From NCBI RefSeq assembly GCF_014323565.1, contig NZ_CP058669.1, forward strand, positions 496,001 to 560,000: a stretch of DNA of 64,000 nt. Direction: 5' to 3'. Positions 34,719 through 42,811 of the stretch are shown here, in pieces. This DNA is from Hyphobacterium sp. CCMP332 (GTDB lineage: Bacteria > Pseudomonadota > Alphaproteobacteria > Caulobacterales > Maricaulaceae). The translations under genes and the position numbers were made by a program. The first letter of the stretch is position 1. Each line of letters opens with the position of its first letter. Below the pieces are notes generated by a model. That model saw nothing but the letters and a program-made list of their open reading frames with translations, did no database searches and had not been told where the DNA came from.

Positions 34719-34807
34719 CCTCGAATTTGATTCGTTTTGAAAGCAAGAATATTATTCTGAATAATATCAATAACTAAAGCCATTCCCTAATTCGCTGGAA
34801 ACTTTTC

Positions 34808-34823
34808 TGGCCCCACCCTTGCT
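34808..34823 (+). promoter_or_regulatory. Sigma54 promoter of the flagellin 2-3-4 unit
   Basis: TGGCCCCACCCTTGCT has the GG and GC dinucleotides at sigma54 spacing and the trailing W. No comparable site lies between flagellins 2, 3 and 4, so one promoter probably drives all three genes. Confidence 0.8.
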
Positions 34824-34834
34824 GGTGATGGGGC

Positions 34835-34867
34835 GGGACAGAAGTCCCTGCGGGCAAAACGCCGGCA
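34835..34867 (+). promoter_or_regulatory. Two leader hairpins before flagellin 2
   Basis: GGGAC-AGAA-GTCCC (34835-34848) is followed by TGCGGGC-AAAAC-GCCGGCA (34849-34867, one G-G mismatch). The latter has an A-rich loop, as in the other flagellin leaders. Confidence 0.6.
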
Positions 34868-34895
34868 TCATGACCAGAATGGGAAGGGCCAAGAA

Positions 34896-35720
34896 ATGGC
34901 TACTATCAACACCAATGCGGGTGCGATGATCGCCCTGCAAAACCTGAACAAGACCAATATGGAGCTTGAGCAGGTCCAGACCCGGATCAATACGGGTCTC
35001 GCAGTCTCCTCCGCCAAGGATAATGGCGGCATCTATGCCATCGCTCAATCCATGCGCGCCGATGTGGCGGGCTATCGGGCTGTCGGCAATTCCATCGATC
35101 TCGCGCAGTCCACTGTTGATGTCGCGCTCGCGGCCGGTGAAGCGATTTCCGACATCCTCATCGAGATGAAGGAAAAGGCGCTGGCTGGCGCGGATTCGTC
35201 CCTGGATGCGGCCTCCCGCACAGCGCTGAACGAAGACTTCAAGGCCTTGCGCGATCAGATCGGAACGATTGTCGCCAACGCCGAATTCAACGGGACCAAT
35301 CTGATTTCCAATGGCGCCGGCAATATTTCTGCCCTCGCCAATGCGGATGGTTCCAACAGTATAACGGTTCAGGCCGAAGACCTGTCCTTGACGGGCGCTC
35401 GTCTGACCATCTCCGCCACATCGTCCTTCGCCACAGGCACCCAGGCCGACGTTATTGCCGGTCAGATCGCCACCTCGCTGGACAACCTCAACGCATCTCT
35501 GGCGCGGCTTGGAACCGGTTCCAAGTCACTGGAGATCCACAACACATTTATCGGCAAGCTTTCTGATGCGCTTGAAAAGGGCATCGGGAATCTCGTGGAC
35601 GCAGACCTCGCCAAGGAAAGTGCCCGCCTCCAGTCGCTGCAGGTCAAGCAGCAGCTGGGCATCCAGGCCCTCTCCATCGCGAACTCGGCGCCTCAGGCCA
35701 TCCTCGGATACTTCCGCTAA
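34896..35720 (+). CDS. Flagellin 2
   Basis: The 274-residue flagellin is the first of three closely similar tandem copies. Its ends are ATINTNAGAMIALQNLNKTN and QQLGIQALSIANSAPQAILG, finishing YFR. The central region (SNGAGNISALANADGSNSIT) differs most from its neighbours. It is probably co-transcribed with flagellins 3 and 4. The stretch GGGCCAAGAAATGGCT around the start codon can form a small GCCA/TGGC hairpin that includes part of the ATG; flagellins 3 and 4 share this sequence. Confidence 0.96.
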   Translation: MATINTNAGAMIALQNLNKTNMELEQVQTRINTGLAVSSAKDNGGIYAIAQSMRADVAGYRAVGNSIDLAQSTVDVALAAGEAISDILIEMKEKALAGADSSLDAASRTALNEDFKALRDQIGTIVANAEFNGTNLISNGAGNISALANADGSNSITVQAEDLSLTGARLTISATSSFATGTQADVIAGQIATSLDNLNASLARLGTGSKSLEIHNTFIGKLSDALEKGIGNLVDADLAKESARLQSLQVKQQLGIQALSIANSAPQAILGYFR

Positions 35721-35775
35721 GTCAGCGGGATAGCAGAATTCGGTGAGGGGTAGAAACCGTTCGCCGAATATTTCG

Positions 35776-35792
35776 GCCGGCAAAAAGCCGGC
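35776..35792 (+). promoter_or_regulatory. Leader hairpin between flagellins 2 and 3
   Basis: GCCGGC-AAAAA-GCCGGC is a perfect six-base stem with an A5 loop, 29 bases before the flagellin 3 ATG. No promoter is seen in this spacer, so the hairpin sits inside a polycistronic message and may control its stability or processing. Confidence 0.65.
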
Positions 35793-35821
35793 TTAAAAAC
35801 CAGAATGGAAAGGGCCAAGAA

Positions 35822-36646
35822 ATGGCTACCATTAACACGAATGCGGGCGCGATGGTCGCTCTGCAGAACCTCAACAAGACCAATTCGGAGCTTGAACAGG
35901 TTCAAACGCGTATCAATACCGGTCTGGCTGTCTCTTCTGCCAAGGACAATGGTGGCATCTATGCCATCGCTCAATCCATGCGCGCCGATGTGGCGGGTTA
36001 TCGGGCTGTCGGCAATTCCATCGACCTGGCCGTTTCGACGGTTGATGTCGCTCTGGCCGCTGGCGAAGCGATCTCGGATATCCTGATCGAAATGAAGGAA
36101 AAGGCCCTCGCGGGTGCGGATTCTTCGCTCGATACGGCATCTCGTACGGCGCTGAACGAAGATTTCAAAGCCCTGCGTGACCAGATCAGCACCATTGTTT
36201 CCAATGCGGAATTCAACGGCACAAACCTGATCGACAACTCGATCGCCAGCATTTCGGCTCTGGCCAATGCGGATGGATCCAACTCCATCACTGTGCTGGA
36301 CGAAAACCTGTCGCTCGGCGGCGGTGTGGTGACGGTCGCAGCAACGGCGTCCTTCGGGACGGCAGCCGCGGCGAGCACCCAAGCTACCGCTATTGCCACG
36401 TCTCTGGACAATCTCAGCGCGTCACTGGCGCGTCTGGGTACGGGCTCGAAATCGCTCGAAATCCACAAGACATTCGTTGGCAAGCTTTCGGACGCTCTCG
36501 AACGAGGCATCGGGAATCTCGTTGACGCGGACCTGGCCAAGGAAAGTGCCCGTCTCCAGTCGCTGCAGGTCAAGCAGCAGCTGGGCATTCAGGCGCTCTC
36601 GATCGCCAATTCGGCTCCGTCAGCGATCCTTGGATACTTCCGCTAG
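35822..36646 (+). CDS. Flagellin 3
   Basis: This 274-residue flagellin is very similar to its neighbours. The ends are ATINTNAGAMVALQNLNKTN and SIANSAPSAILGYFR. Its central variable region (DNSIASISALANADGSNSIT, then ENLSLGGGVVTVAATASFGT) is distinct. A 50-base tract (36398-36447) is identical to flagellin 4 (37324-37373), including wobble positions, which suggests gene conversion or a recent duplication. The spacer before it is 101 bases and has a conserved leader hairpin. Confidence 0.96.
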   Translation: MATINTNAGAMVALQNLNKTNSELEQVQTRINTGLAVSSAKDNGGIYAIAQSMRADVAGYRAVGNSIDLAVSTVDVALAAGEAISDILIEMKEKALAGADSSLDTASRTALNEDFKALRDQISTIVSNAEFNGTNLIDNSIASISALANADGSNSITVLDENLSLGGGVVTVAATASFGTAAAASTQATAIATSLDNLSASLARLGTGSKSLEIHKTFVGKLSDALERGIGNLVDADLAKESARLQSLQVKQQLGIQALSIANSAPSAILGYFR

Positions 36647-36673
36647 ATCAGCGGAAGGGTGGGAATTCGGTGA

Positions 36674-36718
36674 ACGGGAATACCCCGTGACCGGATAAAT
36701 GGCCGGCAAAATGCCGGT
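36674..36718 (+). promoter_or_regulatory. Two leader hairpins between flagellins 3 and 4
   Basis: ACGGG-AATAC-CCCGT (36674-36688) is followed by CCGGC-AAAAT-GCCGG (36703-36717), which can be extended by a G-T pair. Order and spacing resemble the leaders of flagellins 1 and 2. Confidence 0.6.
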
Positions 36719-36747
36719 GTCGTAACCAGAATGGGAAAGGCCAAGAA

Positions 36748-37572
36748 ATGGCTACTATCAATACCAACGCAGGCGCAATGATCGCTCTGCAAAACCTGAA
36801 CAAGACCAATTCGGAATTGGAACAGGTCCAGACCCGGATCAACACTGGCCTCGCGGTCGGATCGGCCAAGGACAATGGCGGCATTTACGCTATTGCCCAG
36901 TCGATGCGCGCCGACGTGGCAGGTTACCGGGCCGTCGGCAACTCCATCGATCTGGCCGTGTCTACAGTGGACGTGGCTCTGGCCGGTGGTGAAGCTCTGT
37001 CTGACATGCTCGTCGAGATGAAGGAAAAGGCGCTCGCTGCGGCTGACTCTTCGCTGGATGCCGCATCGCGGACCGCGCTGAACGCTGACTTCACGGCTAT
37101 GCGGGATCAGCTGAAAACGATCATCGCCAACGCCGAGTTCAACGGTACCAACCTGATCGATGGTTCAACCACCGGCATTTCGGCACTCGCCAATGCAGAT
37201 GGTTCGAACAACATTACGGTTGCGGATGAAGATTTGTCGCTTGCCGGTTCGGTCGTCACGATCGCAACCAATGCGTCCTTCACAACCGCCACCCAGGCTA
37301 GCAACATTGCCAGCCAGATCGGGACGTCTCTGGACAATCTCAGCGCGTCACTGGCGCGTCTGGGTACGGGCTCCAAGTCGCTCGAAATCCACCAGACGTT
37401 TGTTGGCAAGCTGTCGGATGCCCTGGAACGGGGTATCGGCAATCTCGTCGACGCGGATCTTGCCAAGGAAAGTGCCCGTCTTCAGTCGCTGCAGGTCAAG
37501 CAGCAGCTGGGGATTCAGGCGCTGTCCATCGCAAACTCTGCGCCGTCAGCGATCCTCGGATACTTCCGTTAA
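36748..37572 (+). CDS. Flagellin 4
   Basis: This 274-residue flagellin is the last of the tandem trio. It has the same conserved ends (ATINTNAGAMIALQNLNKTN and SIANSAPSAILGYFR), with a central part reading DGSTTGISALANADGSNNIT and EDLSLAGSVVTIATNASFTT. It is probably read from the promoter before flagellin 2. A 12-base perfect stem-loop follows the stop codon. Confidence 0.96.
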   Translation: MATINTNAGAMIALQNLNKTNSELEQVQTRINTGLAVGSAKDNGGIYAIAQSMRADVAGYRAVGNSIDLAVSTVDVALAGGEALSDMLVEMKEKALAAADSSLDAASRTALNADFTAMRDQLKTIIANAEFNGTNLIDGSTTGISALANADGSNNITVADEDLSLAGSVVTIATNASFTTATQASNIASQIGTSLDNLSASLARLGTGSKSLEIHQTFVGKLSDALERGIGNLVDADLAKESARLQSLQVKQQLGIQALSIANSAPSAILGYFR

Positions 37573-37583
37573 TCGCGGGATTC

Positions 37584-37621
37584 GGGTGGCCGGAATTGAA
37601 GGGGTTCCGTTCCGGCCACCC
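37584..37621 (+). terminator. Stem-loop after flagellin 4
   Basis: GGGTGGCCGGAA pairs perfectly with TTCCGGCCACCC around a 14-base loop. There is no T-run, so it may protect or process the 3' end of the flagellin message rather than terminate strongly. Confidence 0.6.
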
Positions 37622-37690
37622 ACCCCTCGATGAAGGAGGATATCCGTTCACAAAAGGAGGTGTCGGCGGAGCACCCGCTGGCAACCCGAA

Positions 37691-38053
37691 ATGAACGAGC
37701 TGATCAAAAATGTAACGTCGGCCACGCCGGTAGCCTTTTCAGGGCTTCCGATGGCGCAGGCTCCCGTTCGCGAAGCGTCGAAAGGCGGCGAGCGTGAAGC
37801 CGGTGACCAACAACCGGCCCCCGGTATGCCGTCCCTGAAAGAGCTGGAAGCGTCCATCGATCGAATGGCTGAAAAGGCCTTTGGCAACTCTCGTCTGGCA
37901 ATCGAAAAACATGATGCCGCAGGTGTCTTCGTTTATCGGTTGATCGACAGCCGCAATGGCAGCGTCATGCGCCAATGGCCGAGTGAGGACTTTCTGGCCT
38001 TGCGAGAGTATCTGCGCTCCAAACAGGGCGGTCTGGTCGACCAGCGTATCTGA
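37691..38053 (+). CDS. flaG: FlaG-family flagellar protein
   Basis: The 120-residue protein has a disordered N-terminal half and a C-terminal FlaG domain (FVYRLIDSRNGSVMRQWPSE, then DFLALREYLRSKQGG). FlaG proteins influence filament length in several bacteria; their mechanism is unsettled. It lies 118 bases after flagellin 4, behind the stem-loop, and before flagellin 5. GGAGG occurs in the short leader (AAAAGGAGGTGTCGGCGGAG). Confidence 0.85.
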   Translation: MNELIKNVTSATPVAFSGLPMAQAPVREASKGGEREAGDQQPAPGMPSLKELEASIDRMAEKAFGNSRLAIEKHDAAGVFVYRLIDSRNGSVMRQWPSEDFLALREYLRSKQGGLVDQRI

Positions 38054-38096
38054 CCGTCTCCGCCCGGCAAAAGGCGGACCACCCGGCGCAAAACAG

Positions 38097-38113
38097 CCCG
38101 GCAATTTTGACCG
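38097..38113 (+). promoter_or_regulatory. Degenerate ftr-like element upstream of flagellin 5
   Basis: CCCGGCAATTTTGACCG keeps the left half CCCGGCA and most of the right half. Two more CCCGGC half-sites lie at about 38063 and 38083. They precede the candidate sigma54 site of flagellin 5 by about 90 bases. Confidence 0.4.
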
Positions 38114-38182
38114 TGTGGCTGTACAGGCGAAGTGCGCCCGAAATTACCCCTTGAAAAATAACAGATAATTTTCGGCATGTTT

Positions 38183-38198
38183 CGGCATGCCAATTGCG
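38183..38198 (+). promoter_or_regulatory. Candidate sigma54 promoter of flagellin 5
   Basis: CGGCATGCCAATTGCG has the GG and GC dinucleotides at the right spacing, with C instead of T at the first position. It lies 84 bases before the ATG. Confidence 0.55.
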
Positions 38199-38266
38199 AC
38201 CCTTATTCCCGAACACCGGGTGAATTGTCTCCCGGCCCGTCCGAAGGACAGTTTAAGGGGAACCGC

Positions 38267-39100
38267 ATGACCCTCTCTATTCATACCAACGCCGCGGCTA
38301 TGGTCGCGCTGCAAAACCTCAACAAGACCAATGACCAGCTCGCCGATGTTCAGACCAAGCTGAATACCGGGCTTCGTGTTGGCGGCGCGAAAGATAACGC
38401 CGCCGTCTATGCCGTGGCGCAGGGGATGCGCTCCGACATTCGCGGCCTCTCGGCAGTCCAGACCAGTCTGGATCGCTCCGTCTCCATCGCCGATGTCGCG
38501 CTCGCAGCCGGTGAGGCGATCTCCGATCTCCTTGTTCAGATGCGTGAAAAGGCCACCGCCGCGATGGACCCCTCCATCGATACTTTCTCGCGGCAGGCCT
38601 ATGACGCGGATTTCAAGGCGCTGATCGACCAGGTCTCGGTCATTCTCGAGAATGCCGAATTTGATGGCGCCAACATTCTCAACGGCGCGATCACGGGCGG
38701 CATTGCCTTCCTGGCTGACGCTGATGCCTCGCGCTCCATCACCCTGCGCTCTCAGGATCTCAGCCTGTCGGGCTCGGTTATCACCCTGTCCAATTCGGCC
38801 AGCCTCGGCACGGTCACCCTTTCGACGGGTATCGTCTCCCAGATCCAGACCAGCCTCGACAATGTCAATCAGGCACTCGCCAATCTCGGCTCCGATGCCA
38901 AGAAGATGGAAGCTCACCGCGGCTTTGTCGGCAAGCTGATGGACTCGCTCACCGAAGGCGTTGGCAATCTCGTGGATGCCGACCTCGCCAAGGAAAGCGC
39001 GCGATTGCAGGCCTTGCAGGTCAAACAGCAGCTGGGCGTGCAGGCCCTCTCCATCGCCAACTCCCAGCCTCAGATCATCCTCAACCTGCTTAACGGCTAG
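38267..39100 (+). CDS. Flagellin 5
   Basis: The 277-residue flagellin is the most diverged of the five. The N-terminus is TLSIHTNAAAMVALQNLNKT and TKLNTGLRVGGAKDNAAVYA; the C-terminus is QVKQQLGVQALSIANSQPQI, ending NLLNG. The start at 38267 follows AAGGGGAAC; the frame extends to 38177. Its leader lacks the A-loop hairpin of flagellins 1-4 and instead has a short GTCC-GAA-GGAC hairpin. Caulobacter-type filaments use distinct flagellins along their length, so this may be a specialised subunit. Confidence 0.95.
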   Translation: MTLSIHTNAAAMVALQNLNKTNDQLADVQTKLNTGLRVGGAKDNAAVYAVAQGMRSDIRGLSAVQTSLDRSVSIADVALAAGEAISDLLVQMREKATAAMDPSIDTFSRQAYDADFKALIDQVSVILENAEFDGANILNGAITGGIAFLADADASRSITLRSQDLSLSGSVITLSNSASLGTVTLSTGIVSQIQTSLDNVNQALANLGSDAKKMEAHRGFVGKLMDSLTEGVGNLVDADLAKESARLQALQVKQQLGVQALSIANSQPQIILNLLNG

Positions 39101-39128
39101 GACTGATCCACGTCATGCGGAAAATCAG

Positions 39129-39156
39129 CGGCGGGCCTCGGCTCGCCGTTTTTTTT
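39129..39156 (+). terminator. Terminator after flagellin 5
   Basis: CGGCGGGC pairs with GCTCGCCG (one G-T) around CTCG, followed by eight T. This is a strong intrinsic terminator ending the flagellin block. Confidence 0.92.
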
Positions 39157-39370
39157 ATTCGTTGTCGACGTTCGCTGTTGTCTCAATTTGATCGATAATC
39201 GCGTTTTGTTCGGTTTTTTCTTGGTCCGTCAAAAGCCCGTTGAACACCAGCTGTTTTGCCGATCCGAGGTCTAAATCAAAACGGGATCGAATCTCAATAA
39301 CGATGTCGAGAATGGCAATGCCTTCGTCCTTGAGCCGATCAATTGCGTTGTTTACTTCGTGGTTGTGCAT
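39155..39370 (-). CDS. Small acidic protein of unknown function
   Basis: The predicted 71-residue protein (MHNHEVNNAIDRLKDEGIAI, then EIRSRFDLDLGSAKQLVFNG) is helical and acidic. I recognise no family. Its sequence has normal protein character, but the ribosome-binding site is poor. It lies alone between the flagellin block and the pseudaminic acid operon, on the opposite strand. Its 3' end overlaps the T-run of the flagellin 5 terminator by two bases. Confidence 0.5.
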   Translation of the reverse strand: MHNHEVNNAIDRLKDEGIAILDIVIEIRSRFDLDLGSAKQLVFNGLLTDQEKTEQNAIIDQIETTANVDNE

Positions 39371-39530
39371 GGCCCATTTTCACCGCTGATATGGTGTTGT
39401 CTATCATCCCACCATCTCTTCACTCAAGCGAGCGGGATTTTCCCCCTCCCCACAATGGGGGAGGGAAATAGGCACATCCCAGACGATGAAGCTCTTCCCC
39501 TCCGCCCCCGACTCCCGCCACATATAGGAT

Positions 39531-40697
39531 ATGACCTCGCGCTTTTTGCCCTATGGCCGACAATCCATTGATCAGGCCGATATTGATGCGGTGACCCGTG
39601 TCCTGAAATCCGACTTTCTGACCTCCGGCCCGGAAATCGAAAAATTCGAAGCTGCCATGTGCGCCGCAACCGGCGCGGCGGAGGCCGTGACCTGTTCCAA
39701 CGGCACGACCGCCCTGCATCTGGCGCTGGCGGCGCTGGGCGTAGGCGAAGGCGACGTCTGTATCGTCCCGACCATCACCTTCATGGCGACCGCCAATGCC
39801 GTGCGCTATTGCGGCGGCAAGGTGGTGTTCGCGGATGTCGACCCCGACACCGGCCTGATGACGCGCGCAACGCTCGCCGATGCGATGGCCCGCGTCGACG
39901 GGCCGGTAAAAGCCATCCTGCCGGTCCATCTGGCGGGTCAGAGCTGTGATATGGCGGCGATTGCCGATCTCGCGCGGGAGGCGGGTGCATTCATCGTCGA
40001 GGATAGTTGTCACGCCCTCGGCACGGCGCGCGGCGAGGGAATGGTCGGCGACGGGCGCTATAGCGATGCCGCGACCTTCTCTTTCCACCCGGTCAAGACA
40101 ATTGCGGCGGGTGAGGGCGGTGCCGTTACCACCAATGATCCCGCGCTCGCCGAGATAATGCGCCGCCTGCGAACCCATGGCGTCACGCGCAATCCGGAGG
40201 AATTTGTCGGCGATCCGTCCGAGCCCTGGCGGCAGGAATTTCACGATCTCGGCTGGAATTACCGCCTGCCGGATCTGTGCGCTGCGCTCGCCACCTCCCA
40301 GCTCTCGAAACTGGAACAGTTTGCCGCTCGCCGCCGCGCCATTGCCGATATCTATGATCGCGCCTTGCCGCGGCTGGGCGAGCATGTCCGCCCCTTCGCC
40401 CGGATGCCGGATCAGGACCCGTGCTGGCATCTGTATGTCGCCCTGATTGATTTTGCGGCGCTGGGCACAACGCGGACGGCCGTGATGAATGCGCTGCGCG
40501 AGCGCGGCATTGGTACGCAAGTGCATTACATTCCGGTCCATACCCAGAAAATCTACGGCGACCACCGGCATTTCCCGGGCGCGGAGGGCTGGTATCAACG
40601 CTGCCTCACCCTGCCGATGTTTTACGGCATGTCGGACGAGGACGTGCACCGCGTCGTCCGGGCGCTGGGGGATGTCCTCGGCATGAAGGCGTTATGA
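39531..40697 (+). CDS. pseC: UDP-4-amino-sugar aminotransferase PseC
   Basis: This 388-residue DegT/DnrJ/EryC1-family PLP enzyme has the PLP lysine (about K189) in TFSFHPVKTIAAGEGGAV. The N-terminal RFLPYGRQSIDQADIDAVTR and SNGTTALHLALAALGVGEGD fit PseC, which aminates the 4-keto-6-deoxy-L-altrose intermediate made by PseB, with glutamate as donor. It opens the pse operon and overlaps pseG by four bases. Caulobacter calls this gene flmB. Confidence 0.92.
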   Translation: MTSRFLPYGRQSIDQADIDAVTRVLKSDFLTSGPEIEKFEAAMCAATGAAEAVTCSNGTTALHLALAALGVGEGDVCIVPTITFMATANAVRYCGGKVVFADVDPDTGLMTRATLADAMARVDGPVKAILPVHLAGQSCDMAAIADLAREAGAFIVEDSCHALGTARGEGMVGDGRYSDAATFSFHPVKTIAAGEGGAVTTNDPALAEIMRRLRTHGVTRNPEEFVGDPSEPWRQEFHDLGWNYRLPDLCAALATSQLSKLEQFAARRRAIADIYDRALPRLGEHVRPFARMPDQDPCWHLYVALIDFAALGTTRTAVMNALRERGIGTQVHYIPVHTQKIYGDHRHFPGAEGWYQRCLTLPMFYGMSDEDVHRVVRALGDVLGMKAL

Positions 40698-41683
40698 TCT
40701 GGCTGCGCTGCAAGGCCGGGCTGAATATCGGCACCGGCCATGCCGTGCGTTGCCTGTCGCTGGCGCGCGCCATTGAGGCTGAAGGCGGTGAAGCGGGTAT
40801 TATCTTCGATACCGATAACACCGCCTTCCTTGCGCAGGCTGACGCTGCCGCTATTCCGGTCCTGACGGTCACACCCCGCAATCATCTGGCCGACGAGGCC
40901 GCGGAATTTCCCGCCGGTCCGGTCCTCGTTGATCTGTCCAACCCGCTCCTGCTGGCCCAGCTCTCCGATTTGATCGCCGCTCTACAGGCGCAGGGGCGCA
41001 AGACCGCGCTGATCGAGGGGCTCGACAAGGAAGCCTATATCGGCCCGGCCGAACCCGATCTTGTTATCACGCCGTATATCGGTGCCGAGGCGGAAACGCC
41101 GCGTCCGGCCAGGCGCTGGATCGGCGGCGGCCGTTACGCCGTGCTCGGCCCGGAATACGAGGCGGCACCCACACCGGTCAGCCAGCGCGCCGGTGTGCTG
41201 GTCATGCTCTCCGGCTCCGACCCCTGGCATCTGACCGAAAAGGTGATGGGCGCGTTGGCAGACCGTGGCCCGGAGCTGCGCATCGCCATCGGCAATGCGA
41301 TTCCGCATGACCGCGCGCTCAAACTCGCTGCCGCGGCTGAAGCCATCGGCGCCATGCCGCTGATGTCGCCCGACGGTCTGTTTGAACACTTCAATGCGGC
41401 CAGGGCCTGTATTCTCGGACCGGGTCTGGCCAAATATGAAGCCGCCGCTACGGCGACACCGGCGGTCATTGTCTGCCCGGATGAACGCTATGCGGCGATG
41501 CAATCGGCCTTTATCAGTGAAGGCTTGGGTCAGCTGATCAATGCGGCCGAGCCCGGTCTTGCCGGCAATCTGAACGCCGCGCTGAACAGAGCCCTCGTGC
41601 AGACACCTGAATATCCGGGGCCCATAGACGGGCAGGGTGCACGCCGCGTCGCCCGCGAACTCATCCGCACATTTGGCGAGTAA
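40694..41683 (+). CDS. pseG: UDP-2,4-diacetamido-trideoxy-altropyranose hydrolase PseG
   Basis: The 329-residue GT-B-fold hydrolase starts MIWLRCKAGLNIGTGHAVRC, the glycine- and histidine-bearing PseG N-terminus. RRWIGGGRYAVLGPEYEA and LVMLSGSDPWHLTEKVMGAL follow, then ILGPGLAKYEAAATATPAVI near the end. PseG removes UDP from the diacetamido sugar, yielding the free sugar for PseI. It overlaps pseC by four bases, and pseI starts 51 bases downstream. Confidence 0.92.
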   Translation: MIWLRCKAGLNIGTGHAVRCLSLARAIEAEGGEAGIIFDTDNTAFLAQADAAAIPVLTVTPRNHLADEAAEFPAGPVLVDLSNPLLLAQLSDLIAALQAQGRKTALIEGLDKEAYIGPAEPDLVITPYIGAEAETPRPARRWIGGGRYAVLGPEYEAAPTPVSQRAGVLVMLSGSDPWHLTEKVMGALADRGPELRIAIGNAIPHDRALKLAAAAEAIGAMPLMSPDGLFEHFNAARACILGPGLAKYEAAATATPAVIVCPDERYAAMQSAFISEGLGQLINAAEPGLAGNLNAALNRALVQTPEYPGPIDGQGARRVARELIRTFGE

Positions 41684-41734
41684 TCGTTAAGACGAATCGC
41701 GTGAGGTTCGATTCAAGCTATCGGACCTGAATTC

Positions 41735-42811
41735 ATGCCGCTCAATCCGTCCTCACCCCGATCCGCCTTCGCCATTGCTGGCCGCGAGATCGGTGAGGGC
41801 TGCGCGCCCTATGTGATTGCCGAGGTGTCCGGCAATCATAACAGGGAGTTGTCCAAAGCGCTGAAGATGATCGAGGTCGCCGCCGAATGTGGCGCTGATG
41901 CCGTCAAATTCCAGACCTATACCGCCGACAGCCTGACCCTGCCGAGCGACAAGCCGGAATTCCAGATCACGACCGGAACATGGGCGGGATGGAATTTGCA
42001 CAAACTCTATCAGGAAGCCGCGACGCCCTATGAGTGGTTCCCGGCACTGTTCGATCACGGCAAGGCGCTCGGCATCACCGTCTTTTCCTCACCTTTCGAC
42101 AACGAGGCGGTCGATCTCCTGGAAGGCCTGAACGCTCCGGCCTACAAGATCGCCTCCAACGAATTTACCGACTGGCCCCTGATCCGCCGCACGGCACAAA
42201 CCGGCAAGCCGGTCATTCTTTCCACCGGCACGGCCAGCCTTGAAGAGATCGACGCGACCGTTCGCTTTCTGGAAGGCGAGGGCATCACCGACTACGCCCT
42301 GCTGCATTGCGTCAGCGCTTATCCCGCGCCCATCGACAGCGCCCATATGCGCAACATCATCGCCCTGCGCGAGCGCTTTCCGGTTCCCATCGGTTTTTCC
42401 GATCATACGCTGGATATCACCGCGCCGATTGTGGCCACCTCGCTCGGGGCCGCCATTATCGAAAAGCATTTCGTTCTGGACCGGTCCGAGGGCGGGCCGG
42501 ATTCTTCCTTCGCCATAGAGCCCCATGAATTGAAGCGGCTCTGCGAGACGGTACGCGATGCCCATGCCGCCATGGGCGGTCCGCAATTCGGCATGAAGGA
42601 CGCGGAAACCAAATCCCCGATATTCCGCCGCCATTTCTACGCCACGCGCGACATTGCAGAGGGCGAAGTGCTCGGTCCGGATAATGTGAAAGCGATCCGT
42701 GCGCGCCAGGGCATTGCCGCGCGGGAGTTCGAGCGCCTGTTCGGCGCGCGGGCCATGGCAAATATCCCGGCCCACGAGCCGGTTACATGGGAGGCGGTCG
42801 ATGAGCGGTAA
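41735..42811 (+). CDS. pseI: Pseudaminic acid synthase PseI
   Basis: This 358-residue NeuB-family synthase condenses the C6 sugar with phosphoenolpyruvate to give pseudaminic acid. Motifs are YVIAEVSGNHNRELSKALKM, DAVKFQTYTADSLTLPSD, TGTWAGWNLHKLYQEAATPY (typical of PseI rather than sialic acid NeuB) and IEKHFVLDRSEGGPDSSF. The C-terminal SAF domain covers about residues 300-358 (FYATRDIAEGEVLGPDNVKA). The 3' end overlaps the acyltransferase gene by 11 bases. Confidence 0.93.
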   Translation: MPLNPSSPRSAFAIAGREIGEGCAPYVIAEVSGNHNRELSKALKMIEVAAECGADAVKFQTYTADSLTLPSDKPEFQITTGTWAGWNLHKLYQEAATPYEWFPALFDHGKALGITVFSSPFDNEAVDLLEGLNAPAYKIASNEFTDWPLIRRTAQTGKPVILSTGTASLEEIDATVRFLEGEGITDYALLHCVSAYPAPIDSAHMRNIIALRERFPVPIGFSDHTLDITAPIVATSLGAAIIEKHFVLDRSEGGPDSSFAIEPHELKRLCETVRDAHAAMGGPQFGMKDAETKSPIFRRHFYATRDIAEGEVLGPDNVKAIRARQGIAAREFERLFGARAMANIPAHEPVTWEAVDER

